Below are positions 13,951 through 21,080 of a stretch of 21,781 bases of DNA, in pieces (position 1 is the first letter of the stretch; the number at the start of each line of letters is the position of its first letter). The stretch covers positions 1-21,781 of the forward strand of contig CAAFNI010000391.1 of NCBI GenBank assembly GCA_900764215.1. Direction: 5' to 3'. Both the position numbers and the translations under genes were made by a program. The notes under the pieces were generated by a model, which searched no databases, was not told where the DNA came from, and was given only the letters and a program-made list of their open reading frames with translations. The DNA is from an uncultured Sutterella sp. (GTDB lineage Bacteria; Pseudomonadota; Gammaproteobacteria; Burkholderiales; Burkholderiaceae_F).

Positions 13951-14827
13951 GGCGTTCTCCTTCGAACGTGCTGCAAATAGCTTGCGCAGCGAGTTTGAAG
14001 CGGGTGCGCCACGCTTCGGAGTCGAGCATGGGGTGCCGGCCGGTTGCAGCCCGTGCTGCGGCTTCGCGCTCGAAGGGAAGCCGCGCGGCTACCTCAAGCC
14101 CCTTTTCTTCGCAGAAGGCGAGGAGCTCGTTTTCGCATGCGGCTGCCGAAGGCTGGCCGCTGCGGTTGATGACGGCGGCCATGGGTTTTTCGAGACGTTC
14201 AAAGGCGCGAAGGGCGAGCTTGAAGTCATGCACGCCGAATGGCGTCGGATCGATGACGAGCACGAGGACGTCCGCGGAGGCGGCGGCCGTCATGACGGGG
14301 CATGAGACGCCCGGCGGGGCGTCGATGAGAAGGTCTGCGCGCGCTTGCCGTGCGCGGGCCGATGCTTTTTGAAGAAGAGCTCTGATGAGGGGCGGCGTCA
14401 TGGCCTCGCCGACGCGTGAGCGTCCTTCTAGGAAGGCGCGGCCGGAATCGTCTTCTCCGATGCGGATGCGTCCTAGTTCGCGCGTGCCCGTCACGATGGC
14501 GCGTGGAGCGCAGACGGCCGTGCAGCCGCCGCAGCCGTGGCACATGTCGGGAAACGGGATGATGCGTCCGGCAAGCTTCTTGATGGCATTGAACTGGCAG
14601 ATCGACGTGCATTCACCGCAGAGATCGCAGTCTTCTGTAATGCGCGCAGGGACTTCGAGCCCCACGGTCGTCTCTTCGGAGAAGGCGTGCGGCAGATAGA
14701 GCCCGAGATCGGGAGCCTCCACGTCGGCGTCCGCAAGAACGTGCGGGCGCGGCCAGAAGGCGGCAATGCCGGCCGTGACGGTGGTCTTGCCGGCGCCGCC
14801 CTTGCCGCTGGCAAAAAGAACTCGCAT
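13943..14827 (-). CDS. MinD/Mrp-like ATPase with two 4Fe-4S motifs (first copy)
   Basis: This 294-residue P-loop ATPase has Walker A GKGGAGKTT at residues 8-16, the switch region ADADVEAPDLGLYL, and an inserted ferredoxin domain. Its 4Fe-4S ligands are Cys67/70/73/77 and Cys96/99/102/106; an alanine replaces the proline that usually follows the last cysteine. The later motif is the standard DAPPGVSCPVM. It differs from the downstream copy in length and in that motif, so the two may have separate roles. Its ATG shares one base with the upstream stop (TGATG) and an AGGGA lies seven bases before it, which points to tight coupling. The pairing with NifX-type proteins suggests ATP-driven assembly or transfer of a metal-sulfur cofactor; this is inference from the ORP clusters. 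Confidence 0.9.
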   Translation of the reverse strand: MRVLFASGKGGAGKTTVTAGIAAFWPRPHVLADADVEAPDLGLYLPHAFSEETTVGLEVPARITEDCDLCGECTSICQFNAIKKLAGRIIPFPDMCHGCGGCTAVCAPRAIVTGTRELGRIRIGEDDSGRAFLEGRSRVGEAMTPPLIRALLQKASARARQARADLLIDAPPGVSCPVMTAAASADVLVLVIDPTPFGVHDFKLALRAFERLEKPMAAVINRSGQPSAAACENELLAFCEEKGLEVAARLPFEREAAARAATGRHPMLDSEAWRTRFKLAAQAICSTFEGERHA

Positions 14828-15510
14828 CAGTCTTCCCTTTTGGAGGGCGCAATGACGGTCATCTCGCCCGCCTCGAAGGCGCGAATGACATCGCCCACTG
14901 TGCGGTTGTCGACATCTTGAACGGTGCCGATGCCGAGTGCCTGAAGCGCGTCGAATGCCTTTGGGCCGATGTAGCCGCTCAGAGCGACTGCGGCACCCGC
15001 ATTGGAAACGGCTTCAACGGCGATGAGGCCTGCGCCTTGAGCGGCGGTCTGTCCGGCGCCGTTTTCGAGGTATGCAGTCCCTTTTGTCTCAGTGTCGTAG
15101 ATGATGAAGCCGGCGGCTCGGCCGAAGCGCGGGTCGACGTTATCTTCAAGAGCGGGACCTTCGGCGGAAATGGCGATCTTCATGGACGGATGTTCCTTCA
15201 AAAGCTCGGCGGAGCCGATGCGGCAAGAATTTGTGCCGCCCGTCACCACGAGCGCGATGTTGTTGACGAGACTCATGGCCACCTTGCGTCTTGCGCTGGC
15301 GAGCACGCGACCGAACGTGTGGCGCGAGACGCCCATCCCCGCGCTGGCTTCGCTTTGAGAAAGCCCCTCAAGGTCAGACAGGCGAAGAGCCTCAAGCTCC
15401 TCGAACTTGAGACGGACGCTCTCGGCTTTTTCGGACAGCCTTCCGCAGGGCTTGAAGTAGACGGTGCGCATCGGCATGTCGACGATGCGGCTTCGGGGTG
15501 GACGGCCCAT
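14827..15510 (-). CDS. DUF134 helix-turn-helix fused to a NifX-type cofactor-binding domain
   Basis: This 227-residue protein joins two families. Residues 1 to about 92 are a DUF134 domain: MGRPPRSRIV, TVYFKPCGRL, FEELEALRLSDLEGLSQSEA, and a helix-turn-helix near residues 49-75 ending SRHTFGRVLASARRKVA. Residues 110 to about 215 are a NifX/NifB-type domain: MKIAISAEGPALEDNVDPRFGRAAGFIIYD, then GAGQTAAQGAGLIAVEAVSNAGAAVALSGYIGPKAF and AGEM. This domain lacks the cysteine-rich loops of the other NifX protein. AGGAG lies eight bases before the ATG at 15510. It is the first gene of the operon, and the promoter just upstream carries an inverted repeat, which fits an autoregulator that senses a cofactor (inference). 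An internal ATG at 15183 could yield the NifX domain alone. Confidence 0.9.
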   Translation of the reverse strand: MGRPPRSRIVDMPMRTVYFKPCGRLSEKAESVRLKFEELEALRLSDLEGLSQSEASAGMGVSRHTFGRVLASARRKVAMSLVNNIALVVTGGTNSCRIGSAELLKEHPSMKIAISAEGPALEDNVDPRFGRAAGFIIYDTETKGTAYLENGAGQTAAQGAGLIAVEAVSNAGAAVALSGYIGPKAFDALQALGIGTVQDVDNRTVGDVIRAFEAGEMTVIAPSKRED

Positions 15511-15532
15511 GAGCGAGTCTCCTGATAATTAC

Positions 15533-15544
15533 GCTCAAAGGAGC
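15533..15544. promoter_or_regulatory. Inverted repeat at the ORP-like operon promoter
   Basis: GCTC-AAAG-GAGC is a perfect inverted repeat of four-base arms. It overlaps the -10 box and covers the likely transcription start. Its place suggests an operator, perhaps for the DUF134 fusion protein, or a hairpin at the mRNA 5' end. Confidence 0.4.
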
Positions 15545-15570
15545 ATAAAGCCCGATCTTTGAATTGTCAA
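15542..15570 (-). promoter_or_regulatory. Sigma-70 promoter of the ORP-like operon
   Basis: On the minus strand a perfect TTGACA (15570-15565) is followed after 17 bases by TATGCT (15547-15542). The start would be near 15535, giving a leader of about 25 bases with AGGAG (15523-15519) before the ATG. This differs from the sigma-54 control reported for Desulfovibrio orp operons. Confidence 0.85.
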
Positions 15571-15612
15571 GTAAAAGAGACAAATGGGGAGTGCGGTATA
15601 AGTCGATATATG

Positions 15613-15648
15613 GGCAGGCAAAAAATGTCGCCTCGACGTTTTCCTGCC
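15613..15648 (-). terminator. Possible terminator after the Nudix gene
   Basis: On the minus strand GGCAGGAAAA and TTTTTTGCCTGCC can pair around a loop that contains its own small GTCG/CGAC hairpin followed by a six-T run. It lies about 28 bases after the Nudix stop. The structure is imperfect, so the call is weak. Confidence 0.35.
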
Positions 15649-15675
15649 GAGATGCGGCGGCGATTGTGTTGCCCG

Positions 15676-16494
15676 TCAGGCGCAGTGCGAGAGATGTTCA
15701 AGAATGAGGCGGGAGGCTTCGGGCATGAGCTGATCCCGTTCGATCATGAGCAGGAGCTCGTCCGCCGTGAAGGCGGCGAATCCGGCCGCTTCGCCGTCGA
15801 GGTTGACGGGAACGGCGCCGGGCGGAAGTTCAAGAATGAAGCCGAAGGTGGCTTCCTGCATGCGGCCTTCAGGGACGTTGTGAAGCACACGCCAGCGAAG
15901 GTGCGAAGGAGCGAGGAGCGTTTCAGGGGGCGGAGCGAGGCCGGCTTCCTCGCGAAGTTCGCGCAGCATGGCCTCAACGGGTGTCTCGCCTGTAGCGACG
16001 AGTCCAGCCGCAAGGTTGTCCCAGAGGCCCGGGCCGATCGACTTTGCCGGGCTGCGCTGTTGAAGGAGGAAGCGATGGTCGGACGTGAATGCGAGAAGCC
16101 TCACGACGACTGTTGCGAGGCCGAGCGTGCGAAAAATCGATCGGTCGGCGCGGCCGACGATGAGGCCGCCGGGCGTCCTGACGTCAAGCCGCTCGACGGG
16201 GCGGGTTTGGGTGAGGCCGTGACGGTCGAGTCCGGCGGCGAGCGACGCCAGTGAGGCTTCGAGATTGTCCTCGATGCGCAGCTCGAAGTGGCCGGGATGC
16301 GTTTCAGGCGCAAGCGCGCGAAGGTCGGGATCCGTGCGTAGAACATGCATGACGTTTGCGCGGAGGCTCCCGAGTTCAAACCCCAGAGCGCTGAAAGCCC
16401 CGAGGGACTCGGGGCTTGGGGCATGCATCCGGGCGCGAATCTCGGCGAGGAGTTCCCGCACCCGGTTGCTAAGGATCGAGGCGGATCGATCCAT
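15676..16494 (-). CDS. Nudix hydrolase with N-terminal DUF4743-like domain
   Basis: This 272-residue protein has a complete Nudix box at residues 164-186: Gly164, Glu170, then REL-REEAGL, matching GX5EX7REUXEEXGU. Nudix enzymes hydrolyse nucleoside diphosphates linked to another group; the substrate here is unknown. The N-terminal 120 residues resemble the DUF4743 domain found before Nudix domains in thiamine-pyrophosphokinase-related and other proteins. The segment RFLLQQRSPAKSIGPGLWDNLAAGLVATGE is family-typical. The gene starts ten bases after the lysS stop, with no clear Shine-Dalgarno, so it probably depends on coupling to lysS. A TTG six bases further upstream is an alternative start. 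It ends the recJ-prfB-lysS block. Confidence 0.88.
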   Translation of the reverse strand: MDRSASILSNRVRELLAEIRARMHAPSPESLGAFSALGFELGSLRANVMHVLRTDPDLRALAPETHPGHFELRIEDNLEASLASLAAGLDRHGLTQTRPVERLDVRTPGGLIVGRADRSIFRTLGLATVVVRLLAFTSDHRFLLQQRSPAKSIGPGLWDNLAAGLVATGETPVEAMLRELREEAGLAPPPETLLAPSHLRWRVLHNVPEGRMQEATFGFILELPPGAVPVNLDGEAAGFAAFTADELLLMIERDQLMPEASRLILEHLSHCA

Positions 16495-16503
16495 GGACAA
16501 TGC

Positions 16504-18033
16504 TTAGTTGACCGATTCCGGACGCATGTGCGGGAAGAGCAGCACGTCGCGGATCGTCGGAGCATCGGTGAGAAGCATGATGAAACGGTCGATGCCGACG
16601 CCGCCGCCTGCGGTTGGAGGAAGACCGTACTCACGGGCGCGGATGTAGTCCGCATCGTAGTACATGGCTTCATCGTCGCCGTGGCTCTTGGCGTCGGCCT
16701 GGGCCTTGAAGCGGGAGGCCTGGTCGTCCGGATCGTTGAGCTCGGAGAAGCCGTTGCCGAGCTCACGGCCGGCAATGAAGAGCTCAAAGCGTTCCGTCAC
16801 GTCATGGTTGTCGTCGGAAGCGCGGGCGAGCGGAGAGATTTCCGTCGGATAGTCGATGATGAAGGTGGGCTGAATGAGCTTGGCTTCTGTCGTCTCTTCA
16901 AAGAGAGCCATCTGCAGGGCGCCGAGGCCGACGTAGTCAGGCTGCGGTTCGCCAAGGCGTACGAGTTCGGCGCGCAGGAAGGCTTCGTCGTTGAGCTGCT
17001 CGGCCCTGTAGGAGGGCGAGTACTTGAGGACGGCCTCGACCGGCGTGAGTCGGTCGAAGGGCTTTTCAAGATTGATCTCATGACCCTGGTAGGCTAGTAC
17101 TGCGGATCCTGTGGCTTCCCGGGCGGCCGTGCGCAGGAGCTCTTCCGTGAACTGCATCTGGTCGCGGTACGTCCAGTACGTGCAGTAGAACTCCATCATC
17201 GTGAATTCGGGGTTGTGGCGAACGGAAACGCCTTCGTTGCGGAAGTTGCGGTTGATTTCGAAGACACGCTCGAAGCCGCCAACGACGAGGCGCTTCAGAT
17301 AGAGTTCCGGCGCAATGCGCAGGTACATGTCCATGTCAAGCGCATTGTGGTGCGTGATGAACGGCTTGGCGTTGGCGCCGCCCGGAATCGGGTGGAGCAT
17401 CGGCGTTTCGACTTCGAGAAAGCGGTGCGCGAGCATGAAGCTTCGGATCGCGGCGATGGCCTTGGAGCGCACAAGGAAGCGATTGCGGGAGTCCTCGTTC
17501 ATGATGAGGTCGACGTAGCGCTGGCGGTAGCACATTTCGGTGTCGACGAGTCCCTTGTGCTTGTCCGGCAGAGGACGGATGTTCTTCGTCATGAGGCGGA
17601 GCTCATGGGCGCGGATGGAGAGTTCGCCCGTCTTCGTGCGAAAGAGCGTGCCCTTGACCGCAACGATGTCGCCGAGATCGAACGTCTTCCAAGCGGCGTA
17701 GGCTTCTTCGCCAATGTCTCCCTTCGTGATGAAGTACTGCATGTCGCCGGTGAAGTCGCGCACGGTCGCAAAGCTTGCCTTGCCCATGATGCGCTTGAGC
17801 ATCATGCGACCGGAGCAGGCCACTTCGGGCTTGAGCGCCTCGAGCTCTTCGGCTGAGACGTTCTGGTACTTGGCTCGGATGTCGCCGAAGAGATCCGTGC
17901 GCACGAAGTCGTTCGGATAGGCGACACCCGCTTCGCGCAGAGCGGCGAGCTTGGCGCGGCGCTCCGCGATGATGTGGTTTTCTTCTTCCGCCAGCTGCTG
18001 GGCGGTTTCCTGATTCTGTATCTGTTCGGACAT
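16504..18033 (-). CDS. lysS: Lysyl-tRNA synthetase, class II
   Basis: LysS charges tRNA-Lys with lysine. The 509-residue protein has an N-terminal OB-fold anticodon-binding domain (about residues 60-180). Class II motif 1 lies around FLEVETPMLHPIPGGANAKPF. Motif 2 is visible as FRNEGVSVRHNPEFTMMEFY, and motif 3 as GVGIDRFIMLLTD near the C terminus. AGGA (18044-18041) precedes the ATG by seven bases. The length is that of E. coli LysS (505). It follows prfB with a 66-base gap containing a perfect hairpin; prfB-lysS linkage is widespread in proteobacteria. Confidence 0.98.
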   Translation of the reverse strand: MSEQIQNQETAQQLAEEENHIIAERRAKLAALREAGVAYPNDFVRTDLFGDIRAKYQNVSAEELEALKPEVACSGRMMLKRIMGKASFATVRDFTGDMQYFITKGDIGEEAYAAWKTFDLGDIVAVKGTLFRTKTGELSIRAHELRLMTKNIRPLPDKHKGLVDTEMCYRQRYVDLIMNEDSRNRFLVRSKAIAAIRSFMLAHRFLEVETPMLHPIPGGANAKPFITHHNALDMDMYLRIAPELYLKRLVVGGFERVFEINRNFRNEGVSVRHNPEFTMMEFYCTYWTYRDQMQFTEELLRTAAREATGSAVLAYQGHEINLEKPFDRLTPVEAVLKYSPSYRAEQLNDEAFLRAELVRLGEPQPDYVGLGALQMALFEETTEAKLIQPTFIIDYPTEISPLARASDDNHDVTERFELFIAGRELGNGFSELNDPDDQASRFKAQADAKSHGDDEAMYYDADYIRAREYGLPPTAGGGVGIDRFIMLLTDAPTIRDVLLFPHMRPESVN

Positions 18034-18050
18034 TTTGTGTTCCTGTGGTG

Positions 18051-18079
18051 AGACTGCGGCGGCGCTGCCGCCGCAGTCT
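18051..18079 (-). other. Perfect 13-bp hairpin between prfB and lysS
   Basis: AGACTGCGGCGGC (18051-18063) and GCCGCCGCAGTCT (18067-18079) are exact complements around a three-base loop. On the minus strand no T tract follows, so it is not a standard terminator. It ends 17 bases before the lysS start and abuts the ribosome-binding site, so it may affect lysS translation or mRNA stability. Confidence 0.75.
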
Positions 18080-18099
18080 TCCTTGAGGCGATTCGTGTC

Positions 18100-19213
18100 T
18101 CAGGCGGCGGTGACGCCGTTTTTCAGAGACGCTTCGATGAACTGGTCGAGATCGCCGTCAAGCACGGCGCCGGTGTTGCCGGTTTCGACGTTCGTGCGCA
18201 GATCCTTCACGCGAGACTGGTCGAGCACGTAGCTGCGGATCTGGTGACCCCAGCCGATGTCGGACTTGCTCTCTTCGAGCTTCGTCTGTTCCTCCATGCG
18301 CTTGCGCATCTCAAGCTCGTAGAGCTTGGCTTTGAGTTGCTGCATGGCCTTTTCGCGGTTGCGGTGCTGTGAACGGTCGTCCTGGCAGATCGTGATGATG
18401 CCCGTCGGAATATGATGGATTCGGACGGCGGACTCCGTCTTCTGGATGTGCTGGCCGCCGGCGCCTGAAGCGCGGAAGACGTCGACCGAGAGGTCGGCCG
18501 GATTGATCTCGATTTCGATCGAGTCGTCGACTTCCGGGTAGACGTAGACGGACGTGAAGGACGTGTGGCGGCGAGCGTTCGAGTCGAAGGGGCTCTTGCG
18601 CACGAGACGGTGGATGCCGGTTTCGGTGCGAAGCGTGCCGTAGGCCCATTCGCCCTCGATGTAGAGCGTGCAGGACTTGATGCCGGCGACTTCGCCCGGG
18701 CTTTCTTCCTCAAGGGTGACCTTGAAGCCCTTGCGTTCGGCGTAACGCATGTACATGCGCTCAAGCATGCTTGCCCAGTCCTGGGCCTCGGTGCCGCCTG
18801 CGCCGGCTTGAATTTCCAGATAGCAGTTGGCCGAGTCCATCGGCTGGTTGAACATGCGCTTGAATTCGAGCTGAGCGACTTCCTTTTCGATCTCTTCGAC
18901 GTCCTGGCCGACGGCTTCAACCGTTTCCCAGTCCTCTTCCGCCATTGAAAGTTCGAAAAGCTCGGCGGCATCGTTGATGCCCGAGGTGAGTTTGTTGAAG
19001 CTGCCGACGATGTCGTCCAGAAGCTTCTTTTCCTTGCTCACTTCCTGAGCGTGCTTGGGATCGTTCCAGAGATCCGGATTTTCAACCTCGCGGTTGACTT
19101 CTTCGAGACGGCGCGCTTTGCGATCGACGTCAAAGATACCCCCGAAGTTCGGTCAGACGGCGCGTAAGGTCGTCTGTAAGGTTCTGAATCTGGTTGATGC
19201 GTTCGACTTCCAT
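18100..19213 (-). CDS. prfB: Peptide chain release factor 2, with programmed +1 frameshift
   Basis: RF2 ends translation at UGA and UAA codons. The gene is read in two frames. Codons 1-27 (MEVERINQIQNLTDDLTRRLTELRGYL) end at an in-frame TGA (19132-19130). A +1 shift continues with DVDRKARRLEEVNREVENPDLWNDP and on to the stop at 18100, for a 370-residue product. The main part has the stop-codon recognition motif SPF (RKSPFDSNARRHTSF) and the catalytic GGQ (ASGAGGQHIQKTES). ATGs occur at 19216 and 19213; the second gives the typical N terminus. A reader using a single frame would see only a 313-residue product starting at 19041. A TATAAT on the minus strand (19320-19315) may be the -10 of its promoter, but I see no good -35. 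Confidence 0.96.
19129..19144 (-). promoter_or_regulatory. RF2 autoregulatory frameshift site
   Basis: The minus-strand codons are CGG GGG TAT CTT TGA C. This is the conserved RF2 site: a G-rich Shine-Dalgarno-like element three bases before CTT-TGA-C. Slow termination at UGA when RF2 is scarce lets the ribosome slip +1 on CTT, so RF2 controls its own level. Confidence 0.95.
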
Positions 19214-19323
19214 CATGTAACTCTGTTTTTGTAGGGGTGGAAAGGGAATGGCCGCGCCGTTTGGTGGACGGCCTCAAGGAGCGGCGCGTGGAGCGCGGCG
19301 GAAAAATCAAATAATTATAAGGC

Positions 19324-19357
19324 GAAAGCGCCTGCGTTTTTGGCTGCCGGCGCTCTC
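19324..19357 (-). terminator. Imperfect hairpin after recJ
   Basis: GAAAGCGCC (19324-19332) and GGCGCTCTC (19349-19357) can form a nine-base stem with one wobble or mismatch. On the minus strand the following sequence is only moderately T-rich (TTATAATTATTTGATTTTT a little downstream). It may partly end recJ transcripts before prfB. Confidence 0.35.
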
Positions 19358-19382
19358 AGAAAAAAGCAAAAGCCGTGGAAAA

Positions 19383-21080
19383 TCAAAGCTCTGCGGCTTC
19401 AATCACGAGTTGGACGTTTCTTCTGCCCATGAACTCATTGATGTTCGGGCGGTAGGCCAAGCGAACGGTGCCGGGAAGCGTTTCCGTGTGGCGGAAGAAG
19501 ATCGCGTCGAAGCGCTGGCCGCCCAACTCGAGAATGAGCTTGGTATGGGCGTCCTTCACGAGGCTCTGGCGCACGACGCGGAATTCGTTGGCGAAGATCG
19601 GCGCGTCGAAGCCTTGGCCCCAGATCTGACCGTCAATTGCTTGGACGAGGCGCTCGGTGATCTCGTCGGGGGCGAGTCCTCCGTCGGCGTAGACGACGCG
19701 CTCGAAAACAGAGGCGTCAACCATGCTGAGGACGGCCTTTTCCAAGGCGTCGCGAAAAGCTGGAAGGTCGCCTTCGCTTCTGAGCGTGAGGCCGGCGGCC
19801 ATGGCGTGTCCGCCGAAGCGCACGACGGCGCCCGGCAGGGTTTTGGAAACAAGGTCGAGCGCATCCCGCATGTGAACGCCCGGAATCGAGCGGCCCGATC
19901 CCTTGAGCGAACCGTTGTCCGCGGGCGCGAAGACGATCGTCGGCCGATTGGTCTTTTCCTTGAGGCGGGAGGCGACAAGTCCGACGACACCCTCGTTGAA
20001 TCGGGCGTCGTAGAGCGTAAGCGTCGCCATGCGTTCGATGCTGCAACGCGAGAGTGCCGATTCGGCAGCCTGCTGCATCTCCGTTTCGAGTTCCTGACGG
20101 GCGGCGTTGAAGTCGTTGAGGCTGCGTGCGTATTCGAGTGCGACCGCGGGGTCGTCGGCGAGCAGGCACTCGATGCCGTTTTCCATCGTGTCGAGACGGC
20201 CTGCAGCGTTGATGCGCGGACCAAGCGCGAAGCCGAAGTCGCGGACGCCGGCGGCTTCCGGCTTTTTGCCGGCGACGGCAAAGAGAGCGTTGATGCCGGC
20301 ATGCGTGCGGCCGAGCCTGATGCGGTTGAGACCTTGGGCGACGAGAATGCGGTTGTTCTTGTCAAGCTTCACGACGTCTGCCACGGTGCCGAGCGCGACG
20401 AGGTCGACCAGCGCATCGAGTCTGGGCTGGGTCTGCTGCGTATAGACGCCGCGCTCGCGAAGAAGCGCCCTGAGGGCTAGAAGCACGTAGTACATGACGC
20501 CGACGCCCGCAAGCGCCTTTGAGGGGAAGGCGGAGGTCGCAAGGTTCGGATTTACGATGCAGACCGCCGGGGGAAGTTCGGCGCCGGGCAGGTGGTGGTC
20601 CGTGACGACGACGTCGATGCCGAGCCCGGCGGCGCGGCGAACGGCTTCGGCCGAGGAGACGCCGTTGTCGACCGTGAGAAGAACGTCGGGTCTCGGGGTG
20701 CGCGCGGCAAGCAGGTCGACGACGGTGCTTGAGAGCCCGTAGCCGTGGTGCACGCGGTGTGGCACGAAGTAGTCGGCCTTGATGTCCATCATTCTCAGAC
20801 CGCGGAGCGCAACGGCGCAGGCCGTGGCTCCGTCGCAGTCGTAGTCGGCGACGACGGTCACGCGTTCGCCGCGCTCCCGGGCGAGTGCGAGTCGCTCAGC
20901 CGCCTCGCGGGTGCCTTCGAGCATGAAGGGCGGCAGCATCGACTTCCAGTCCTGAGCCAGTTCGGAGGCATCCTTGATGCCGCGCGCGGAAAGCGCGCGG
21001 GCTACGGGCGGCAGATAGCCTTCTTCGTGAAGGCGTCGGGCCGCTTCAAGATCGAATTCGCGATTGAGTATGCGGGTCAT
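19383..21080 (-). CDS. recJ: Single-stranded-DNA-specific exonuclease RecJ
   Basis: RecJ is the 5'-to-3' single-strand DNA exonuclease used in recombination, mismatch and base-excision repair. The 565-residue protein has the DHH phosphoesterase motifs VVADYDCDGATA, TVDNGVSS and VVTDHHLPGAELP, the FALGPRINAAGR motif, and the DHHA1 segment RFGGHAMAAGLTL, followed by a C-terminal OB-like domain. The frame is open to 21110, but the ATG at 21080 has GGAG seven bases upstream and starts in the usual way (MTRILNREF). It overlaps the preceding stop by four bases (ATGA), so it is coupled to that gene. E. coli RecJ is 577 residues. Confidence 0.97.
   Translation of the reverse strand: MTRILNREFDLEAARRLHEEGYLPPVARALSARGIKDASELAQDWKSMLPPFMLEGTREAAERLALARERGERVTVVADYDCDGATACAVALRGLRMMDIKADYFVPHRVHHGYGLSSTVVDLLAARTPRPDVLLTVDNGVSSAEAVRRAAGLGIDVVVTDHHLPGAELPPAVCIVNPNLATSAFPSKALAGVGVMYYVLLALRALLRERGVYTQQTQPRLDALVDLVALGTVADVVKLDKNNRILVAQGLNRIRLGRTHAGINALFAVAGKKPEAAGVRDFGFALGPRINAAGRLDTMENGIECLLADDPAVALEYARSLNDFNAARQELETEMQQAAESALSRCSIERMATLTLYDARFNEGVVGLVASRLKEKTNRPTIVFAPADNGSLKGSGRSIPGVHMRDALDLVSKTLPGAVVRFGGHAMAAGLTLRSEGDLPAFRDALEKAVLSMVDASVFERVVYADGGLAPDEITERLVQAIDGQIWGQGFDAPIFANEFRVVRQSLVKDAHTKLILELGGQRFDAIFFRHTETLPGTVRLAYRPNINEFMGRRNVQLVIEAAEL

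Noticed and set aside
12662..15510. Nitrogenase FeMo-cofactor (nif) genes
   Set aside because: NifX-family domains are present, but no nifHDK, nifEN or NifB radical-SAM part occurs, and the paired ferredoxin-ATPases point to an ORP-type cluster instead.
18100..19216. prfB as a pseudogene broken by a stop codon
   Set aside because: The in-frame TGA lies exactly in the conserved RF2 frameshift site, so it is programmed and not damage.
19248..20480. 410-residue open frame antisense to recJ
   Set aside because: A shadow of recJ; low-complexity composition and no known motif.
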